Positions 49,890-59,278 of a stretch of 59,278 bases of DNA are shown here, in pieces. The notes under the pieces were generated by a model. It searched no databases, was not told where the DNA came from, and saw nothing but the letters and a program-made list of their open reading frames with translations. The DNA comes from SAR86 cluster bacterium (lineage in GTDB: Bacteria; Pseudomonadota; Gammaproteobacteria; Magnimaribacterales; D2472): positions 1 through 59,278 of the forward strand of contig JABBBT010000033.1 of the NCBI GenBank assembly GCA_018607365.1. The letters are read 5' to 3'. How positions within the stretch are numbered: position 1 is the first letter of the stretch; the number at the start of each line of letters is the position of its first letter. The translations under genes were made by a program, and so were the position numbers.

Positions 49890-50219
49890 TTACATATTTC
49901 TTAATGTTCTAGGACCATAAAGACAATGAATAAAGAACAAAATTATTAAAATTATCTCACTAAGATCAAGAAAATGAGGAACTATTCCAAATACTCGCAA
50001 CGATGCTGATAGAAAATAAATTAACAGAATAAAACAAAAGCTTTGATACGACTTTACAGAGTTGATCTTTGCAAAGAAATAAAAAACTATAAAAGGGGAA
50101 ACCCAGATAATAAAAAAAATAAAATTAATCTTGTAGCTCACTAATGCAAGCAACTTTATAGAAACTAAAAGCAATATAAAAATATTAGTAATTTTTTTGT
50201 ATTTAGAAACACTAAGCAT
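49890..50219 (-). CDS. DUF2069 membrane protein
   Basis: Small membrane protein directly following wrbA-like gene, as seen in gammaproteobacteria. Confidence 0.6.
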   Translation of the reverse strand: MLSVSKYKKITNIFILLLVSIKLLALVSYKINFIFFIIWVSPFIVFYFFAKINSVKSYQSFCFILLIYFLSASLRVFGIVPHFLDLSEIILIILFFIHCLYGPRTLRNM

Positions 50220-50808
50220 TAAAAACCTTAATAAGATTTGTTATTCTTTTTCCTGTCTCTTTGGCAATCAAATACTCCTCAGGCGTTAATGAATTGGAAT
50301 TATTTACACTTTCAACATGAGAGGGCCCATAAGGCGTTCCTCCAGATTGGGTTTCTCCAAGCTCTTTTATTGAATAGGGTGTTCCATGAATAATCATTCC
50401 ATGATGCAGCATGTATGTAATTAGATTATATAGAGTTGATTCTTGACCTCCATGCATTGAGCTTGTTGATGTAAATGCAAATCCAGGTATTCCTTCAAGT
50501 GCATTAGCTGCCCAAAGGTCACCAGTTGTATCAAGAAAATATTTCATGGGCGCAGCCATAGAACCAAACCTAGTTGGAGACCCAAGTGCTAGACCACTGC
50601 AGTTAATTAGATCTTCTTTTGTGCAGTAGACTTCATCTTGATCTGGTATTTTTGATTCTGTAGCCTCACTTACCGCAGACACTTTTGGAACAGTTCTAAT
50701 CTTAACCTCTACTCCACCTGATTCAGCGCCATCTGCTATTGCATGAGCTAGGTTTCTAACAGAACCACCAGCTGAATAAAAAAGAATTAGTAAATATTTA
50801 TTTTCCAT
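50212..50808 (-). CDS. wrbA: NAD(P)H:quinone oxidoreductase / flavodoxin-like WrbA
   Basis: YSAGGSVRNLA FMN loop; GSPTRFGSMAAPMKYFLD; GGTPYGPSH. Confidence 0.9.
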   Translation of the reverse strand: MENKYLLILFYSAGGSVRNLAHAIADGAESGGVEVKIRTVPKVSAVSEATESKIPDQDEVYCTKEDLINCSGLALGSPTRFGSMAAPMKYFLDTTGDLWAANALEGIPGFAFTSTSSMHGGQESTLYNLITYMLHHGMIIHGTPYSIKELGETQSGGTPYGPSHVESVNNSNSLTPEEYLIAKETGKRITNLIKVFNA

Positions 50809-50835
50809 ATCTGATAATTAGCCTAAAATGTCTGA

Positions 50836-51288
50836 ATGAATAATAAAATTATAACCTTCTTCTGTCTTATCTTTTTAATGGGATGTCAAAATAATGACAT
50901 TGAGGTCCTCAACGGGTCTGATACATCTTTTGGCAAACTTCAGGGTAAATGGATTGTTGTTAATTATTGGGCAGACTGGTGCGCGCCATGTATAAAAGAA
51001 ATTCCAGAGTTAGTAGAATTTGCTGAAGAAAATAAAGATATCCTTGTTTATGCCTTTAACTTTGATGAGTTAGACTCTGACGATCTTGCTCCTATTGCTA
51101 AAAAATTTAAAGTAGATATCCCATCACTGATATCTCATCCAAGAGAGATTTGGGGGATTCAAACGCCGCCAGCAGTTCCAGCTACTTTTTTTATTAACCC
51201 CGAAGGAGTTTTAGTAAAATCATTTTTTAGACCCCAAACAAAAGATAGTCTCAATGAAATCTTAGATGGACTCCAAAAGAGTGCTTAA
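50836..51288 (+). CDS. TlpA-like thiol-disulfide lipoprotein
   Basis: Lipobox LMGC; YWADWCAPCIKEIPEL. Confidence 0.88.
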   Translation: MNNKIITFFCLIFLMGCQNNDIEVLNGSDTSFGKLQGKWIVVNYWADWCAPCIKEIPELVEFAEENKDILVYAFNFDELDSDDLAPIAKKFKVDIPSLISHPREIWGIQTPPAVPATFFINPEGVLVKSFFRPQTKDSLNEILDGLQKSA

Positions 51289-52059
51289 ATAATTGTCTTT
51301 TAGCAAAGATTCTGGATTGATTCTTATCTCGTTTAAATAAACAGTCCAATGCAAATGTGGTCCTGTAACTCTTCCTGTTGAGCCAACTTTACCTATGAGA
51401 TCTGATTGTTTAACAATATCCCCTTTGTTAACAAGAATTTCAGAAAGATGGCTATAAGATGAAAGCAACCCATAGCCATGATCTAGAATTATATAATTCC
51501 CTCCATAAAAAAAATTACCTGTAAGAATTACTTTTCCATATGCAGGAGCAATAATTGGCGACCCCTCTGGAGCTGCTATATCTAATGCTAGGTGTGGAGA
51601 TCTAGGAGAGTTATTGATGAATCTTTTTTTACCATATCGACTAGAGATTATTCCCTCAACAGGACTTATAAAATCAAGAAGTGGCTTAAAGTTATTAGAG
51701 TAGGTTTTTACAGCATCTTTTATAAGTCTAGATTCTTTATAAGCTCTAGCTGCATCCTCATTATTTAGGTCTACTTGAGAAAGGTTATCTATTGTTATTC
51801 TTGACTCTCCAAAATCTTTTTTTTGAATATTGATCTGTATGTCATACAAGTCCAAAGATAGATTGGTATTGTTATAAGGAATTGGAATAATAATAACTTT
51901 ATTAAGATCATCCTCAACAACCAATTCATTAGAGATTATATTTTCAGTAGATTTTTTTAGCTTAATTGCAATTAATTCACCAGGTATTGCAGAATATTCA
52001 GCATTAATTAGCAAAGTAAAAGTATATAGAAAACAGAGTAAGAGTTTATTTTTTATCAC
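51262..52059 (-). CDS. M23 family metallopeptidase
   Basis: SRYGKKR..SPHLALDIAAPEGSPI; YSHLSEILV; TGPHLHWTVYLN. Confidence 0.92.
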   Translation of the reverse strand: MIKNKLLLCFLYTFTLLINAEYSAIPGELIAIKLKKSTENIISNELVVEDDLNKVIIIPIPYNNTNLSLDLYDIQINIQKKDFGESRITIDNLSQVDLNNEDAARAYKESRLIKDAVKTYSNNFKPLLDFISPVEGIISSRYGKKRFINNSPRSPHLALDIAAPEGSPIIAPAYGKVILTGNFFYGGNYIILDHGYGLLSSYSHLSEILVNKGDIVKQSDLIGKVGSTGRVTGPHLHWTVYLNEIRINPESLLKDNYLSTLLESI

Positions 52060-53419
52060 TAGTATTTTTAACCTCCATATCTAGAAAACCCTCACTAAGT
52101 CTTGCGGTAAGATTTTCGCCTACAAGAACATCAGAGTTAGTTTTTATAGCCTGGCCATTTTTATTTTGGATAATGGCATAACCTCTATCAAGAATTGATA
52201 ATGGATTTAAGATAAGCAGGTTTTTATTTGATTCTTTTATTTTTAGCTCTTTAATAGAGAGCTTATTTTTAATATTAATCTCAATTAGTTTTGATATATT
52301 TTTAATTCTAGAATCTAGCTTTTGAAGAAGGTTTTTAGGGTTGCGCTCCATCAATCTAGAATAATAAGTATTTAATTTTTGAAATTCTGTTTTAGTATTA
52401 AATTGTATATTCTGTTTTAACCTAAGCTCAAAGCTATCTAGCTTTTGGTTTTGTTCTCTTAGCTTTATTAGTGGGCTTTTTAAATCAGACTTTATTGAAT
52501 TTATTGCATGTCTCTTCAATTTAAATAAGTGAGATGCTCTGGATACTAATTTTTCAAAATAATCTTCAAGCCTGTCAAAGGCTTTAAAATTAAATTCAGT
52601 AACTAATTCTGCTGCTGCTGTTGGTGTTGGAGATCGTGTATCTGAAACGAAGTCGCAAATTGTAAAATCTATTTCATGCCCTACGCCTGATATTGTTGGT
52701 ATTGGAAACGCAAATATCTCTCTAGCAAGCTCTTCATTGTTAAAACACCATAAATCCTCTATAGAGCCACCGCCGCGTGAAAGTATGACCACATCAATTG
52801 GGTTGTCTTTGTTATTCTCATTGAATAACAATATTCTGTTTAGTGCTTTTATCATTGTTCTAGGAGCAGTATCACCTTGGACAACAGATTTACTTAAGGT
52901 GACTTGAGCTGAAGGGGCTCGTCTTTGAATAGTGCTTAATATATCTTGAAAAGCTGCTGTTGACGATGATGTTATTACTCCAATATGTTTTGGTGAGTCT
53001 GGGAGATGAAGTTTATTTTCTAAATCAAACAAACCTTCGTTATCAAGTTTCTTTTTAAGATCTTCGAACTGCTGCATTAGGTTGCCAGAACCTGCTTGTT
53101 CAATAGATTTAACCATTAACTGATATCTACCTGAGGCCGGGTATATGCTTACCTGCCCTTTAAGTATGCACTTGTCTCCATTTTCAGGATTAAAATTTAG
53201 TTTTGATGCTTGAGATCTCCACATTGCACATCCAATGGCACCATCTTCATCTTTTAATGTGAAATAAATGTGACCTGAACTAGGTCGAGACATGTTGGAT
53301 ATTTCACCAACAACCGAAATATTGTTAAACGCATTTTCTAATAAATATTTCGCAGATCTATTTAACTCTCCTACAGAGATAATTTCTATTTTCTGATCTA
53401 CAATGTTATTCATTTTCAA
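52046..53419 (-). CDS. xseA: Exodeoxyribonuclease VII large subunit
   Basis: OB domain; GVITSSSTAAFQDIL; SRGGGSIEDLWCFNNEELAR; GVGHEIDFTICDFVSDTRSPTPTAAAEL. Confidence 0.95.
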   Translation of the reverse strand: MKMNNIVDQKIEIISVGELNRSAKYLLENAFNNISVVGEISNMSRPSSGHIYFTLKDEDGAIGCAMWRSQASKLNFNPENGDKCILKGQVSIYPASGRYQLMVKSIEQAGSGNLMQQFEDLKKKLDNEGLFDLENKLHLPDSPKHIGVITSSSTAAFQDILSTIQRRAPSAQVTLSKSVVQGDTAPRTMIKALNRILLFNENNKDNPIDVVILSRGGGSIEDLWCFNNEELAREIFAFPIPTISGVGHEIDFTICDFVSDTRSPTPTAAAELVTEFNFKAFDRLEDYFEKLVSRASHLFKLKRHAINSIKSDLKSPLIKLREQNQKLDSFELRLKQNIQFNTKTEFQKLNTYYSRLMERNPKNLLQKLDSRIKNISKLIEINIKNKLSIKELKIKESNKNLLILNPLSILDRGYAIIQNKNGQAIKTNSDVLVGENLTARLSEGFLDMEVKNTSDKK

Positions 53420-53430
53420 ATTATAACTTC

Positions 53431-54312
53431 ATGATTAATAATTTTCAGCGTTCAAATTATTTTCTTATGCTAGCAACAGGCGCAATGCTAATTGGTTTTG
53501 CTCCAATATTTGTTAAATGGAGTGAATTGTCCCCATCTTCTATAATGTTTTACAGAATGGTGTTTACATTACCATTCTTATTTATCTTAAATTTTTACCT
53601 CAATAAAAAAATCTCATTTAGCTTAAAAAATAAAAAAACTATATTTTATTCTGCGATAGCATCCATGGCTTTTACCTTTGATTTAGTTTTGTGGCACTAT
53701 GCAATGGATATAACCTCAGTTTCAAATGCAACAATTATTGTAAATTCTGCACCCATACTAATAGCTATCTTGAGCTATATCTTTTTTAAAGAGAAGCCCT
53801 CTAAAGGTTTTGCATCATCATTTTTCATCACCTATATTGGTATTATTGGACTAATAATCTTTTCAAATAATTATCTTAACGGAAAAATACTAGGGGATAT
53901 TTTATGTCTATTTGCTGCACTTGGTTATGCGGTATATTTGTTAATAATATCTAAGCTTGGAAAAGAAACTGCATTAAACATAATATTTTATACAACCTTA
54001 TTTTGTAGTATTTTTGCTCTTATACCAATGCTTCTTGAATCTGGTAACAAATTTCCAACAACAAGTTTTGAATGGAAGAATTTATTCTTGCTAGCTTTTT
54101 TATGTCAGTTTGGGGGACAATTTTTAATTACATATGGTATTGCAAATATATCAGCATCTAGTGGTTCCATAGGTTTATTAATGCAGCCATTAACAGCAAC
54201 AATTTTAGCCTCATTTATCTTTTCAGAAATATTAAATACCAATCAAATACTATTTGTACTCATTACTCTTTTTGGTATTTATAGAGCTAGAATAAGCCTT
54301 TCAAAAAATTAA
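53431..54312 (+). CDS. EamA/DMT family transporter
   Basis: Ten hydrophobic segments; DMT-type repeats. Confidence 0.85.
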   Translation: MINNFQRSNYFLMLATGAMLIGFAPIFVKWSELSPSSIMFYRMVFTLPFLFILNFYLNKKISFSLKNKKTIFYSAIASMAFTFDLVLWHYAMDITSVSNATIIVNSAPILIAILSYIFFKEKPSKGFASSFFITYIGIIGLIIFSNNYLNGKILGDILCLFAALGYAVYLLIISKLGKETALNIIFYTTLFCSIFALIPMLLESGNKFPTTSFEWKNLFLLAFLCQFGGQFLITYGIANISASSGSIGLLMQPLTATILASFIFSEILNTNQILFVLITLFGIYRARISLSKN

Positions 54313-54421
54313 ATTGTCATCAATTAAGCATATTATTTTTATAAATATAATAGTATTATTAGCAGCCTAATTTAATGGTTAAAAATTAATACCAAGTTTT
54401 GAACTTTAATTAGACAAAAAA

Positions 54422-54498
54422 GGGTGATTAGCTCAGTTTGGTAGAGCATCTCGTTTACACCGAGAGGGTCGGCAGTTCGAACCTGTCATCACCCACCA
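54422..54498 (+). tRNA. tRNA-Val(TAC)
   Basis: GGGTGAT/ATCACCC acceptor, TTTACAC anticodon loop, encoded CCA. Confidence 0.96.
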
Positions 54499-54546
54499 TT
54501 TGAGTTGAATTTTTATTATTTATATATATTATTCACTCAACTAAGT

Positions 54547-54621
54547 GGTCCGGTAGTTAAACGGTTATAATTCCGCCCTGTCACGGCGGTGTTCGGGGTT
54601 CGATTCCCCGTCAGACCGCCA
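54547..54621 (+). tRNA. tRNA-Asp(GTC)
   Basis: CCGCC-CTGTCAC-GGCGG anticodon arm; GGGGTTCGATTCCCC T-arm; encoded CCA; one C-A acceptor mismatch. Confidence 0.9.
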
Positions 54622-54628
54622 CTTTATT

Positions 54629-55036
54629 ATGAATATTATTACTTTAAGCCTTTTAATACTTATCTACTCTTTGGTTTTAGGTATTATATTTGCCCAAGTA
54701 ATACTTACAGCACCTGTGGTATTCAAAGTTCTCGATAATCAAAACGCATCTTTATTTCTTAGAAAAATTTTTCCTAGATATTATTTATTGCTAACACTTT
54801 TAACTCTCCTAGCGCTATTAATCTCATATCTTTTTTTTGACACTATTGATATTTATTTAGCCTTAACGGCTGTTTCTTTTTCTTTTCTTGGTTATATTAT
54901 TATTCCAGTAACAAATGCATCTAGAGACAGAGGCTGGGACAAGTTATTTAAAGGGCTTCATAACTTGAGTGTGCTTAATACTCTGATAATCTTATTAATA
55001 TCTATCACTCAAGTTGTTAGAGTTTCTTTTTTATAA
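54629..55036 (+). CDS. DUF4149-like membrane protein
   Basis: Four hydrophobic segments; FRKIFPRYYLL-like motif. Confidence 0.55.
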   Translation: MNIITLSLLILIYSLVLGIIFAQVILTAPVVFKVLDNQNASLFLRKIFPRYYLLLTLLTLLALLISYLFFDTIDIYLALTAVSFSFLGYIIIPVTNASRDRGWDKLFKGLHNLSVLNTLIILLISITQVVRVSFL

Positions 55037-55048
55037 TTCTACCCAACA

Positions 55049-55078
55049 CTTGAATTTTATAATTTCAACACCAATTAA
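55049..55078 (+). promoter_or_regulatory. Candidate sigma32-type promoter of htpG
   Basis: CTTGAAT-N13-CACCAATT, compared by eye with CTTGAAA-N11-16-CCCCATNT. Confidence 0.4.
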
Positions 55079-55099
55079 TAGCTAATTAAAGGAGTTAAT

Positions 55100-56923
55100 A
55101 TGGCTAGAGCAAAAACAAAGACATTTCAGACAGAAACTAAGCAGCTGTTAAAGCTGATGATTCACTCTTTATATTCAAATAAAGAAATCTTCTTAAGAGA
55201 GCTTGTATCTAATGCATCAGATGCGATTGATAAATTAAGATTCAAATCGGTAGAGGACAAATCAATTTCAAAAATGAACAATGATTTAAAGATCGATGTA
55301 AAAATTTTTAAAGATGAAAATAAAATTGTTATTTCTGATAATGGAATTGGGATGTCAGAAGAAGAAATTATCCAAAATATTGGAACAATTGCTAGATCTG
55401 GTACATCATCTTTTCTTGACAATATTACAGGCGATAAACAAAAAGATTCAAATCTTATCGGTCAATTTGGTGTGGGTTTCTACTCTGTGTTTATGGTGGC
55501 AGATAGAGTACAAGTCCTATCAAAATCTGCATATGAATCGTCTAATGAGGCCATATTATGGGAAAGCTCTGGTGAAGAAAAATATAAACTTGAGCAATCA
55601 ACTAAAGAATCTAATGGCACAGATATTATTATATATTTAAACGAAGACAATCATGAGTTTGCTGAAGAAGGTAGAGTTAAATTTTTGCTAGAAAAATATT
55701 CCCAATATATAAATTTCCCTTTAAATCTAATTTCCGAATCAGGTGAGGTAAATAGAATAAACGATTCAGAGGCTTTATGGTTAAAACCAAAAAGATCAAT
55801 AAAAGATGAGGAATATAATGACTTTTACAAATTCACTACATTTGATCAAGAAGATCCTTTGTTTTGGGTGCATAACAAAGTTGAAGGTAAGAGTGAATAT
55901 ACTAATTTATTATATGTTCCATCTAAACCGCCTTTTGACTTATGGAATAGAGAGTCACCCAGAGGTGTAAAACTTTATATACAAAGAGTATTTATAATGG
56001 ATGATGCATCACATTTCCTTCCTTTATATTTAAGATTTGTTAGAGGTATCATCGATACCAGCGACCTTCCATTGAATGTTTCGAGAGAAATTCTTCAAGA
56101 GCATCACTTGGTTGATACGATTAAAAAAGGCGTTACAAAAAAGATACTAGACTCGTTGGTAGCATTAAAGAAAGACTCTTTTGATAAATATAAAAATTTC
56201 TGGAAAGAGTATGGCTTGGTTCTCAAAGAGGGAACTGCCGAGGATTTTGAAAATAAAGAATTAATTGCAAGCCTTTTATTGTTTTCATCAACTTATTCCG
56301 AAAAGGATTCTCCAGAAAACACACTAGATGACTATATCGCGAGAATGACAGAGGATGATAATAAAATATATTATTGTGTAGCTGATACATATCAAGCAGC
56401 AGCTAATTCTCCTCACATAGAGGGCTTAAAATCTAAAGGGAAAGAAGTTTTATTATTAACTGATAGAATTGATGAATGGCTAATGACTGGTCTTATTGAA
56501 TATAAAGGTAAGGAGTTGGTCAATGCAGCAAAAGAGGAGATAACCGAAGCGGAACAGAAAAAAGTTTCAGAGTCAGATCAAGATCTAGTTTCTAAAATAA
56601 AAAAACATCTGGATAGCAAGGTTTCTGAGGTTATAGTAAGTTCTAGATTAACAGATTCTGCCTCATGTTTAGTTGTCCCTAAAAATGAACCAGGGGCTCA
56701 ATTAAGAAGAATTTTAGAGGCCTCAGGACAAACCATGGAAGCGTCTAATCCAATTTTTGAAATTAACTCAAAACATAAGCTATTAAAAAAGCTTAAAGAT
56801 CTTAAGGGTAAGCAATTTAACTCATTTGTAGATTTCCTATATGACTATGCTGTTATTGCGGAAGGTGGATCTCCTCAAGACCCTTCAAAATACCTAAGAC
56901 AGCTTGATAAATATTTATCATAA
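55100..56923 (+). CDS. htpG: Molecular chaperone HtpG (Hsp90)
   Basis: YSNKEIFLRELVSNASDAIDKLRF; IGQFGVGFYSVFMVAD. Confidence 0.96.
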   Translation: MARAKTKTFQTETKQLLKLMIHSLYSNKEIFLRELVSNASDAIDKLRFKSVEDKSISKMNNDLKIDVKIFKDENKIVISDNGIGMSEEEIIQNIGTIARSGTSSFLDNITGDKQKDSNLIGQFGVGFYSVFMVADRVQVLSKSAYESSNEAILWESSGEEKYKLEQSTKESNGTDIIIYLNEDNHEFAEEGRVKFLLEKYSQYINFPLNLISESGEVNRINDSEALWLKPKRSIKDEEYNDFYKFTTFDQEDPLFWVHNKVEGKSEYTNLLYVPSKPPFDLWNRESPRGVKLYIQRVFIMDDASHFLPLYLRFVRGIIDTSDLPLNVSREILQEHHLVDTIKKGVTKKILDSLVALKKDSFDKYKNFWKEYGLVLKEGTAEDFENKELIASLLLFSSTYSEKDSPENTLDDYIARMTEDDNKIYYCVADTYQAAANSPHIEGLKSKGKEVLLLTDRIDEWLMTGLIEYKGKELVNAAKEEITEAEQKKVSESDQDLVSKIKKHLDSKVSEVIVSSRLTDSASCLVVPKNEPGAQLRRILEASGQTMEASNPIFEINSKHKLLKKLKDLKGKQFNSFVDFLYDYAVIAEGGSPQDPSKYLRQLDKYLS

Positions 56924-56925
56924 TT

Positions 56926-57951
56926 ATGATTACAAACAAAGTTGCAGTTTTAGGTGGAGGAAGTTTTGGAACAGTTCTTGCAAATATTGCAGCTTCCAAT
57001 GGAAGTGATGTATATCTTTGGGTCAGAGATTCAGAACAGGCATTAAGAATCAACTCCGAAGGCGCAAACTCTGTTTATCATCCGGAATTACAGTTATCTT
57101 CAAATATCCATGCATCTGAAGATTTAGATGAGGTCATCAAAGGCTCATCAATTATTTTAGTTGCGACCCCAAGTCTAATATTTGAGAATATTATTCAAAG
57201 AATAGCACCTAAAATTAATAAAGGGGCTCATATCATTTCATGTACCAAAGGTATTAAATTAGATCCATTCAGATCTATGTCAGATATTATTTCAACAAAC
57301 ATAAATATCAATGATAATCAGATCGGGGTTTTAAGCGGTCCTAACTTAGCAAGAGAGATAGCTGAGAACAAAGTATCTGGAACTGTTATAGCCAGTAGCA
57401 GTAAAGATTTAATAAATGATGTTAAAGAAATTCTCTCCTCAGAAACATTTAAGGTTTATTCAAGTGATGACTTACAGGGTGTTGAATTAGCAGGAGCATT
57501 AAAGAATATCTATGCCATTATATGTGGCATGGCAGATTCCATGGAAGTTGGAGAAAATGCATTAGGATTAATTTTAACTAGAAGTATGGCAGAAATGAGT
57601 AGGTTTGCAGTAGCGAAGGGAGCAAACCCAATAACTTTTCTAGGTCTTGCAGGCATGGGCGACTTAGTCGCAACATGTACTTCTAACCTTTCAAGAAACT
57701 ACCAACTTGGGTATCATCTAGGAACTGGTTTAAATTTAGAAAGCGCAAAAGAAAAAGTAGGTCAAGTAGCAGAGGGCATCAGAACACTTGAAGTTATAAA
57801 AAATGAATCATCGAGCCTTGGTATTAAAATGCCACTTGTCGATTCTTTGTATAATATTATTTATGAATCAGCTGAAACCAAGACATTGATTGATGATCTT
57901 GTTAATAATCCGAACGAAGTTGATGTAGAATTTAAACATAGAGGAAATTAA
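56926..57951 (+). CDS. gpsA: Glycerol-3-phosphate dehydrogenase [NAD(P)+]
   Basis: LGGGSFGTVLANIAA; LSGPNLAREIA; ALKNIYAIICGM; LAGMGDLVATCTS. Confidence 0.95.
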   Translation: MITNKVAVLGGGSFGTVLANIAASNGSDVYLWVRDSEQALRINSEGANSVYHPELQLSSNIHASEDLDEVIKGSSIILVATPSLIFENIIQRIAPKINKGAHIISCTKGIKLDPFRSMSDIISTNININDNQIGVLSGPNLAREIAENKVSGTVIASSSKDLINDVKEILSSETFKVYSSDDLQGVELAGALKNIYAIICGMADSMEVGENALGLILTRSMAEMSRFAVAKGANPITFLGLAGMGDLVATCTSNLSRNYQLGYHLGTGLNLESAKEKVGQVAEGIRTLEVIKNESSSLGIKMPLVDSLYNIIYESAETKTLIDDLVNNPNEVDVEFKHRGN

Positions 57952-57954
57952 ATT

Positions 57955-58371
57955 ATGGAAATTAATAGAGAAGAAGTTAAAGAAGAAGTTTTTAAATTAG
58001 GAAAATGGACTCGTTTTGTCTTTATGTTTTTCTATGCATTTGTATTAAATTTTGTTATTTCTGTATCTATTGGTCTTGCTTTTATTCAGTTCTTATTTTA
58101 CTTATTCACCTCTAAGGTTAATGAGTCCTTATCTGATTTTAACAATCACTTATTTTTGTTTGTAAGTGATACTCTAAAATTTCTTCTGTTTGAAACAGAT
58201 GATAAGCCTTTCCCTTTTAAGAAGTCGAAAGAGTCTGAAGAAGATTCACATGAAGTTGTTGATGGCGAGGTAAATGAAGTACAAGATGCCTCTGAAGATG
58301 TTATTGAATCAGATGAGGTTGAAGAAGTATCAGAAGAAGTCGTTCAGGCTGAAGAGGACTCTAAGTCTTAA
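57955..58371 (+). CDS. DUF4389 membrane protein with acidic C-terminal tail
   Basis: [15 protein letters not shown]..; tail rich in E/D/V. Confidence 0.65.
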   Translation: MEINREEVKEEVFKLGKWTRFVFMFFYAFVLNFVISVSIGLAFIQFLFYLFTSKVNESLSDFNNHLFLFVSDTLKFLLFETDDKPFPFKKSKESEEDSHEVVDGEVNEVQDASEDVIESDEVEEVSEEVVQAEEDSKS

Positions 58372-59200
58372 TTTTTTGTGCGGACTGAAGAGTTTGCAAT
58401 ATTAGAGTATTGATCGTCATAGGGCCCACACCGCCTGGCACTGGCGTATATGCAGACGCTTTAGATTCAATATTCTCCAAATCAATGTCACCACATTTTT
58501 CTGGGTGATAACCAGCGTCTATAACAACGGCATTATCTTTAATCCACTCATATTTGATAAATTCAGGAATTCCAACAGCCCCAACCAAAATGTCTGCTTG
58601 CTTAATAATTTCTTCTATTTTTTGAGTTCTTGAGTGACAAATAGTTACTGTTGCATTTTTATTTAGTAGCATCATAGCCATTGGTTTTCCAAGAATTGGA
58701 CTTCTTCCAACAACAACGGCATTCTTTCCTTGAATTTCTATTTCATAGTGCTCAAGCAGTCTCATTATTCCTGCAGGAGTACATGAGCCAAAAGCAGGCA
58801 AACCCATTGCCATATTTCCAAAACCAAGGCATGTAACACCATCAACATCTTTATTAATATCTATCGCATCAAAGCATTTTCTTTCATCAATTTGAGAAGG
58901 TACAGGGTGTTGAAGAAGTATCCCATGAACCCCTTCATTATTATTAAGGCTATTTATTGAGCTGAGTAACTCCTCAGTGGTGGTCGACTCAGGTAGCTCA
59001 ACAGCAATAGACTCCATACCGACTCTTTTACAAGTATTTCTTTTCATTCGAACATATGTCTCAGAGGAGGGGTCACTACCAACAAGAATTGTTGCTAATG
59101 TTGGGTTAATGCCCTTATTTTTTAGATCAGATACTTCATTTTTAATACTATCTTCAGAAATATGAGCTAAGTTTTTACCATCTAATATAATTGCTGCCAT
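58361..59200 (-). CDS. folD: Methylenetetrahydrofolate dehydrogenase/cyclohydrolase
   Basis: [51 protein letters not shown]. Confidence 0.96.
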   Translation of the reverse strand: MAAIILDGKNLAHISEDSIKNEVSDLKNKGINPTLATILVGSDPSSETYVRMKRNTCKRVGMESIAVELPESTTTEELLSSINSLNNNEGVHGILLQHPVPSQIDERKCFDAIDINKDVDGVTCLGFGNMAMGLPAFGSCTPAGIMRLLEHYEIEIQGKNAVVVGRSPILGKPMAMMLLNKNATVTICHSRTQKIEEIIKQADILVGAVGIPEFIKYEWIKDNAVVIDAGYHPEKCGDIDLENIESKASAYTPVPGGVGPMTINTLILQTLQSAQKIKT

Positions 59201-59278
59201 AGAAATATTATGTCATTAATAAATATTTATGCATATGATGATTGCTTATTTTATCTATTAACTTTAATATTTGCACCT

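Overview
This is a compact, AT-rich chromosomal window, probably from a free-living marine gammaproteobacterium. It resembles the SAR86 type, but that is inferred from gene content and coding density rather than searched. Nearly everything is housekeeping or metabolic: an eight-gene run rplS-xerD-dsbC-alaC-hom-thrC-prfB-lysS, acyl-CoA dehydrogenases, an arginine operon of the N-acetylcitrulline type (argF'-argG-argB/A fusion-argC-argH), sbcB, an ABC-2 exporter, a dsbD-like gene, hsp20, recX-dnaX-recR-dcd, purMN, hda, sppA, xseA, htpG, gpsA, folD and four tRNAs. I saw no phage, IS, CRISPR or rRNA. The most exciting signal is upstream of the arginine operon (13497-13630). There, an unannotated 14-codon leader ORF (MINTNTRLRRVPAL*, three Arg codons) is followed by mutually exclusive protector, antiterminator and terminator hairpins, which is the full architecture of a ribosome-mediated transcription attenuator for arginine. 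Other notable signals are a structured candidate sRNA with a C6 loop on the minus strand (28081 to about 28220), an A10 slippage site in dnaX, a vestigial in-frame RF2 frameshift site in prfB, an L19 protein with an acidic repeat N-terminal extension, a small uncalled gene coupled to pseudoazurin, and heat-shock-type control sequences near hsp20 and htpG.
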